Assembly: GCA_022842805.1 (NCBI GenBank)
Contig: JALHOX010000173.1
Location: forward strand, 1-9,234
Direction of reading: 5' to 3'
DNA: 9,234 nt
DNA from: Phycisphaerae bacterium
Lineage (GTDB): Bacteria; Planctomycetota; Phycisphaerae; UBA1845; Fen-1342
Under the pieces are notes generated by a model. It saw only the letters and a program-made list of their open reading frames with translations. It was not told where the DNA came from and made no database searches. A program made the position numbers and the translations under genes. Below are positions 6,358 through 9,234 of this stretch, piece after piece. How positions within the stretch are numbered: the first letter of the stretch is position 1; each line of letters begins with the position of its first letter.

Positions 6358-7008
6358 TTAGCGGCGGCGGATGGCCGCGAGCGCGCCGAGGGCCAGCAGG
6401 GCCAGCGAGGCGGGCTCCGGAACGACTTCACCTTCGATGCGGAAGGGGGTGAAGGTCGTGCCGTCGGGGCTGTAGTTGCCGAAGCGGAGCGTGCCATTGG
6501 CACCGACCGTGCCGCCGCCGGCGGACGTCGTGTTGTCGGAGTAGAAGCGGACTTCGAGCGTGCCGGTGATCGGGCCGAGGCCGCTGAGGTTGACGATGTT
6601 GTTGACGAAGTTCGCGCCCGGGGCCTGAGCGATGGTGGCGACGTTCGAGGTGAAGCCGTCGAGCGAGGTGCGAACGGCGGTGAAGCCCGGGCCGGTCGAC
6701 GACGAGCGCGAGGCGAAGAAGAAGTTGGCCAGCGTGGCGGTGAAGCCCGACTGGACGTCGAAGCTAAAGCCGATCCAATCGCTGGTCTCGCCGGTCCAGC
6801 CGGAAGCGCTGATCGAGTTGGCGGCGGCGGTGGCGGTCAGGCCGGCGCCGCGGCTGATCGGGGTCACGTTGATCTGCGCGAAATCCGACGCGCCCGCGGT
6901 CGACGCCTGGTTACCCGGGGCGCCGAAAAAGTCGTAGCTGACGATGTTGGCGGCCTGGACCGATGTGACGGTCAAGCCGACCAGCATCAAGCCGGTCAAA
7001 CGCTTCAT
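6358..7008 (-). CDS. PEP-CTERM sorting domain protein, exported
   Basis: A 216-residue exported protein of unknown function. It opens with a short signal peptide (MKRLTGLMLVGLTVTSVQA, cut probably after Ala19 or Ala20). A Ser/Thr/Gly/Asn-rich beta-type region (about 21-193) follows, without a motif I can assign. It ends in a complete PEP-CTERM tail: PEP at 197-199, a short hydrophobic helix (201-213) and RRR at 214-216. Such tails are recognised by exosortase-type enzymes in the cytoplasmic membrane, which cleave and pass the protein on to the surface or extracellular matrix. No exosortase gene is in the window, so the sorting enzyme must be elsewhere. The ATG has a textbook AGGAGG 7 bases upstream. 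The gene lies downstream of rsfS on the same strand, but 263 bases with two hairpins separate them, so separate transcription is likely. Confidence 0.9.
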   Translation of the reverse strand: MKRLTGLMLVGLTVTSVQAANIVSYDFFGAPGNQASTAGASDFAQINVTPISRGAGLTATAAANSISASGWTGETSDWIGFSFDVQSGFTATLANFFFASRSSSTGPGFTAVRTSLDGFTSNVATIAQAPGANFVNNIVNLSGLGPITGTLEVRFYSDNTTSAGGGTVGANGTLRFGNYSPDGTTFTPFRIEGEVVPEPASLALLALGALAAIRRR

Positions 7009-7015
7009 CCCAATT

Positions 7016-7021
7016 CCTCCT
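7016..7021 (-). promoter_or_regulatory. Shine-Dalgarno of the PEP-CTERM gene (AGGAGG)
   Basis: AGGAGG on the minus strand, exactly 7 bases before the ATG at 7008. It predicts strong translation and fixes the start. Confidence 0.85.
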
Positions 7022-7164
7022 GTTCAACGAACGAACATCGCCCGAGCCAGCGGTCCCAAATCCCGATGGTCGGCGACCGGCCAGGCCTTTCCGGGGCCAG
7101 ACCGCGAGCGTCCTCGCGACGACACCGAGTCGGCGGAGGAGCAATTCAGCACTTTGTTGCGACT

Positions 7165-7189
7165 CTCGCCCACGTGCGCCACGGGCGAG
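7165..7189. other. Stable hairpin between rsfS and the PEP-CTERM gene
   Basis: CTCGCC (7165-7170) pairs with GGCGAG (7184-7189) and CGTG (7173-7176) with CACG (7180-7183), around a CGC loop and a two-base CA bulge. It lies about 160-180 bases upstream of the PEP-CTERM ATG. It could be part of a long 5' leader or a second terminator for rsfS. The rest of 7022-7164 shows no gene. Confidence 0.35.
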
Positions 7190-7197
7190 GAGCTACA

Positions 7198-7203
7198 AGG
7201 ATA
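7198..7203 (-). promoter_or_regulatory. Weak -10 candidate (TATCCT) upstream of the PEP-CTERM gene
   Basis: On the minus strand TTGCTATCCTTG resembles the TTGCTATGCTG box upstream of the SIMPL gene. If used, the leader would be about 180 bases and would contain the hairpin at 7165-7189. No -35 is evident. Confidence 0.2.
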
Positions 7204-7207
7204 GCAA

Positions 7208-7225
7208 GCCCGCCTTTCAGCGGGC
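7208..7225 (-). terminator. Hairpin downstream of rsfS
   Basis: Read on the minus strand, GCCCGC and GCGGGC form a 6-bp perfect stem with a TGAAAG loop, followed by TTGCTATCCTTG. It is about 46 bases past the rsfS stop. The T-tract is poor, and the element resembles the TGAA-loop hairpin at 1255-1272, so it may be a dispersed palindrome instead. Confidence 0.4.
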
Positions 7226-7271
7226 ACACGCTGTTGTGTTAATTTTGCGTAAAGATGAGGGGATGGGGGCG

Positions 7272-7679
7272 TCAGTCGGCGGCGGCGGTGTCCCAGGGGA
7301 TGCGGGGGGCGTCGCCCCAGAGGCCGTCGAGGTCGTAATAGGCCCGCTGATCGCGGCCGAAGAGGTGGACGACGACATCGACAAAATCGGCCAGCAGCCA
7401 GACCCCCGACTCGGAGTCGGCGATGCTGAGCGCGCGGCGGTTGATCGTTTTGGCGTGCAGACGCAGGTGTTCGAGGGAGGCCCGCATCTGGCGTTCGGCG
7501 GTGCCGGTGCCGACGACGAAGAAATCGGCCACGCCGGTGAGGCCGCGGAGGTCGATGATGACGACGTCTTCGAGCTTGTCGTCGGCGAGCATGCGTGCGA
7601 CGAGGACGGCGAAGGTGCGGGCGTCGTCGTAGTTGGGGAGCGTGGGGGCGTCGGGTTTTGTGCGGGTGGCGTCGGTCAT
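7272..7679 (-). CDS. rsfS: Ribosomal silencing factor RsfS
   Basis: A 135-residue member of the RsfS/Iojap (DUF143) family. These proteins bind uL14 on the 50S subunit and block joining with the 30S, which lowers translation when nutrients are short. The core is complete: the helix DARTFAVLVARMLADDKLED (19-38), the strand VVIIDLRGLTGVADFFVVGTGTAERQM (39-65), the WLLADFVDVVVHLF segment (94-107) and the closing YYDLDGLWGDAPRI (114-127). The frame is open for another 60 codons upstream, but these run through simple repeats and have no family match, so I use the ATG at 7679. There is no Shine-Dalgarno; instead TATACT lies 7 bases before the ATG, which suggests a leaderless mRNA. The common neighbours nadD, proA and obgE are absent here. 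Confidence 0.93.
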   Translation of the reverse strand: MTDATRTKPDAPTLPNYDDARTFAVLVARMLADDKLEDVVIIDLRGLTGVADFFVVGTGTAERQMRASLEHLRLHAKTINRRALSIADSESGVWLLADFVDVVVHLFGRDQRAYYDLDGLWGDAPRIPWDTAAAD

Positions 7680-7686
7680 CGTGGGG

Positions 7687-7692
7687 AGTATA
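7687..7692 (-). promoter_or_regulatory. -10 box of rsfS placed for leaderless transcription
   Basis: On the minus strand TATACT ends 7 bases before the A of the rsfS ATG at 7679. Transcription normally begins about 6-8 bases past the -10, which would put the first RNA base at or next to the start codon. No ribosome site is present in those 7 bases (CCCCACG). No clear -35 is visible. Confidence 0.5.
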
Positions 7693-7704
7693 TCGGGCGG
7701 GGAG

Positions 7705-7739
7705 GAATGCAGAATGCCGAATGCGGAATGCAGAAGGCC
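7705..7739. repeat. Heptamer tandem repeat, unit GAATGCN
   Basis: Four in-phase units GAATGCA, GAATGCC, GAATGCG, GAATGCA (7705-7732), then a degenerate GAAGGCC (7733-7739). It begins 13 bases upstream of the rsfS -10 box and so covers its -35 region. It resembles the short tandemly repeated repetitive (STRR) heptamers known from cyanobacterial genomes. Confidence 0.8.
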
Positions 7740-7783
7740 CGCCGCGCCGAGGGGCGCACCCGGCCGGGATTGGCCGTTTCCGC

Positions 7784-7807
7784 TGATTCGCCGATTCACT
7801 GATTCAC
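7784..7807. repeat. Octamer tandem repeat, unit YGATTCRC
   Basis: Three in-phase units TGATTCGC, CGATTCAC and TGATTCAC, followed by TGG. It differs from the heptamer patch 45 bases away in both unit length and sequence. The intervening 7740-7783 is GC-rich with no other signal. Confidence 0.7.
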
Positions 7808-7839
7808 TGGCCGACGGCGGAATTGCGCCGCTTGACCCA

Positions 7840-7867
7840 TGACTCCTGACAGCTGTCACCTGTCAGG
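7840..7867. repeat. Heptamer tandem repeat TGWCNSC with an inverted repeat
   Basis: Four in-phase units TGACTCC, TGACAGC, TGTCACC, TGTCAGG. The outer parts also form a perfect dyad, CCTGACAG (7845-7852) and CTGTCAGG (7860-7867), around a 7-base centre, so the patch can fold as an 8-bp hairpin. It lies between rsfS and the dockerin gene terminator. Confidence 0.65.
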
Positions 7868-7915
7868 GCCCGCTCGCGAGGGGGTGGGCAGAATCGATTG
7901 CCGCGGGGGCGATGG

Positions 7916-7955
7916 AAAACGACCGGCCCCGCCTCGGGGGTCGAGGCGGGGCCGG
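7916..7955 (-). terminator. Strong intrinsic terminator of the dockerin gene
   Basis: CCGGCCCCGCCTCG (7923-7936) and CGAGGCGGGGCCGG (7942-7955) form a perfect 14-bp stem with a 5-base loop. On the minus strand it is followed by TCGTTTTCC. It lies 68 bases past the stop of the dockerin protein. Confidence 0.9.
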
Positions 7956-8023
7956 GTGGGGGTTTGGGGAGAGTCGTCCGAAGCTCCGCCGCACGGGGCG
8001 GGGGAGCGGTGGGCCGAAGCGGG

Positions 8024-9234
8024 TTAGTTGCCGCCGGTGAGCAGCGCGACGAAGCCGGCGATGTCGCCGACGCTGACGACGCCGTCGTTGTTGACGTCGG
8101 CGTTGAGCAGCTCGCAGCTCGGGAACTGGATGGCGTAGGCGAGCGGATCGGTGAGGGCCAGCACGAAGCCGGAGATATCACCGACGCTGACGACGCCGTC
8201 GCAGTTCATGTCGCCGGTGAGCGTCAGCAGCGTGCCGGAGATGAGCACGTCGTCGACGAACCAGTCGTCATTCTGCGTGGTAGTGCTGCTGGTACCGGTG
8301 GTGGTGAAGCGCAGCTTGAAGCCGTTGTGCAGAGCGGCGATCGGGAGCGCGATGGTGCGCTGCTCGAAGACCGTCATATCGAGGCCGCTGCCGAGCTGAC
8401 GCTCGATCTCGACCCACTGCAAAGCGGCGTTCTGATACCAGATGACCAAGTCCTCGCCGGTTTCGGTGCTATTTCCGGCGCCGGTGCGCTGGTAGTAGTA
8501 AACCAAGGTCGCGTCGGCGTAGCGGCTGAGGTCGATGCGGCGCGAGACGAGCGTATCGCCGCCGGTCGGGAAGCCGTTCAGACGCGCGGCGTTCGGCGCG
8601 GAGGGTTCGGCGATCGCGAGACCGTCGATGGCGCCGTTGAGGTTCTCGCCCCACTTCAGATCGTCGAACGAGGTCGCCGTATCGAAGCTGTCGGCGAAGG
8701 GCAGGATGAGCACCGGTTCGACGAGCACGCTGACCGCGACGGTATCGGACTGATTCGCGCCGTCGGTGACGTAGTAGCTGAACGAGGTGTTACCGGCGAA
8801 GCCGCTGTTGGGGGTGTAGCGGACATCGTCGCCGTTGCTAACGAGGGTGTAGGGCACGGTCGTGATCGGTCCGCCGTTCGGGTCGGAGAGTGCCGCTCCG
8901 GTGGGGAGACTGGTGATCACGAAGCTGATCGGGTCATTGTTGGGATCGGTGCCGTTCAGCGTGATGGTGAAGGCCGTGTCCTGCGGGGTCGAGGTGCTGA
9001 CGGCCTGCGCTTCGGGCGCGTTGGCGATCTGGAGGGCGACGTCGTCGACGAACCAGTCGTCGAAGGCGCCGGCGGTGCCATTGGAGCGGATGCGCAGGCG
9101 GAAGTTAGCGTGGTTGGCGGCCGGGGGCAGCGTCACCGAGACGCGTTCGTAGGTGGTGGTGTCCGGCAGGCTGCCCAACTGGCGGGAGACCTCGAGGAAG
9201 GTTCCGCTCGCGTCTTTGAACTCAAAGATCAGGT
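8024..9234 (-). CDS. Modular secreted protein with C-terminal dockerin-like repeats, truncated
   Basis: Only the C-terminal 402 residues are visible; the frame runs off the right edge, and the start, with any signal peptide, lies outside. Modules seen in order (visible numbering): the end of a beta-sandwich, MAM/jelly-roll-like unit with FDDWFVDDVAL (about 1-67); an Ig- or cadherin-like unit with TLNGTDPNNDPISF and YTPNSGFAGNTSFSYYVTDG (about 70-171); a second beta-sandwich unit ending in DDWFVDDVLI (about 178-331); and a type I dockerin-like pair (about 339-398) with two calcium loops, DMNCDGVVSVGD and DVNNDGVVSVGD. The two sandwich units are duplicates: a 23-base string repeats exactly at 8247-8269 and 9039-9061. 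In planctomycetes, dockerin-like ends are common on large secreted proteins without cellulosomes, so binding to a cohesin is not assured. Role probably surface or extracellular; substrate unknown. Confidence 0.88.
   Translation of the reverse strand, partial: LIFEFKDASGTFLEVSRQLGSLPDTTTYERVSVTLPPAANHANFRLRIRSNGTAGAFDDWFVDDVALQIANAPEAQAVSTSTPQDTAFTITLNGTDPNNDPISFVITSLPTGAALSDPNGGPITTVPYTLVSNGDDVRYTPNSGFAGNTSFSYYVTDGANQSDTVAVSVLVEPVLILPFADSFDTATSFDDLKWGENLNGAIDGLAIAEPSAPNAARLNGFPTGGDTLVSRRIDLSRYADATLVYYYQRTGAGNSTETGEDLVIWYQNAALQWVEIERQLGSGLDMTVFEQRTIALPIAALHNGFKLRFTTTGTSSTTTQNDDWFVDDVLISGTLLTLTGDMNCDGVVSVGDISGFVLALTDPLAYAIQFPSCELLNADVNNDGVVSVGDIAGFVALLTGGN

Noticed and set aside
7680..7859. Upstream in-frame extension of rsfS
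   Set aside because: It would translate the tandem-repeat patches and the promoter box; the RsfS family starts near the ATG at 7679.
7705..7867. CRISPR array or attachment site in the repeat-rich gap
   Set aside because: Units of 7-8 bases in direct tandem without spacers do not fit a CRISPR array, and no integrase, tRNA or Cas gene is near.
1..9234. A multi-gene defence, mobile or biosynthetic system
   Set aside because: Recognisable genes are unrelated core-metabolism genes and exported structural proteins, mostly standing singly; no transposase, toxin-antitoxin, nuclease or synthetase cluster is visible.

Overview
This is a GC-rich bacterial window, most likely from a planctomycete (a Phycisphaerae-like lineage is my best guess). 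The reasons are a PEP-CTERM sorted protein next to a dockerin-ended secreted protein, house-keeping genes standing singly rather than in operons, and short tandem-repeat patches between genes. The assignment is inferred from protein style only; there is no rRNA or tRNA here.

Layout from left to right. A membrane protein of unknown function (+, 32-1102) may begin outside the window. After a gap of about 300 bases with hairpins and a promoter-like box comes thioredoxin reductase trxB (+, 1400-2377). It converges on the folate enzyme folC (-, 2478-3923), with a long hairpin halfway between the two stops. FolC diverges from 3-dehydroquinate synthase aroB (+, 4156-5241) across an AT-richer control region. 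A SIMPL-domain secreted or anchored protein follows (+, 5393-6163) and ends at a strong hairpin terminator. The right third is all on the minus strand: a PEP-CTERM protein (6358-7008), the ribosomal silencing factor rsfS (7272-7679), and the C-terminal part of a large modular secreted protein with a type I dockerin-like end (8024 to beyond the right edge).

Functionally the left and middle parts are core metabolism: thiol redox, folate polyglutamylation, the shikimate pathway and ribosome silencing. These genes do not form one pathway and seem to be transcribed singly. The right part holds two exported proteins with different C-terminal ends: a membrane-sorting PEP-CTERM tail and a calcium-binding dockerin-like pair.

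I see no mobile element, CRISPR array, RNA gene or defence system, and no convincing undescribed multi-gene system. The most notable observations are a probably leaderless rsfS transcript, three adjacent short-repeat patches with different unit sequences just upstream of rsfS, an internally duplicated module in the dockerin protein, and a basic N-terminal extension on FolC.
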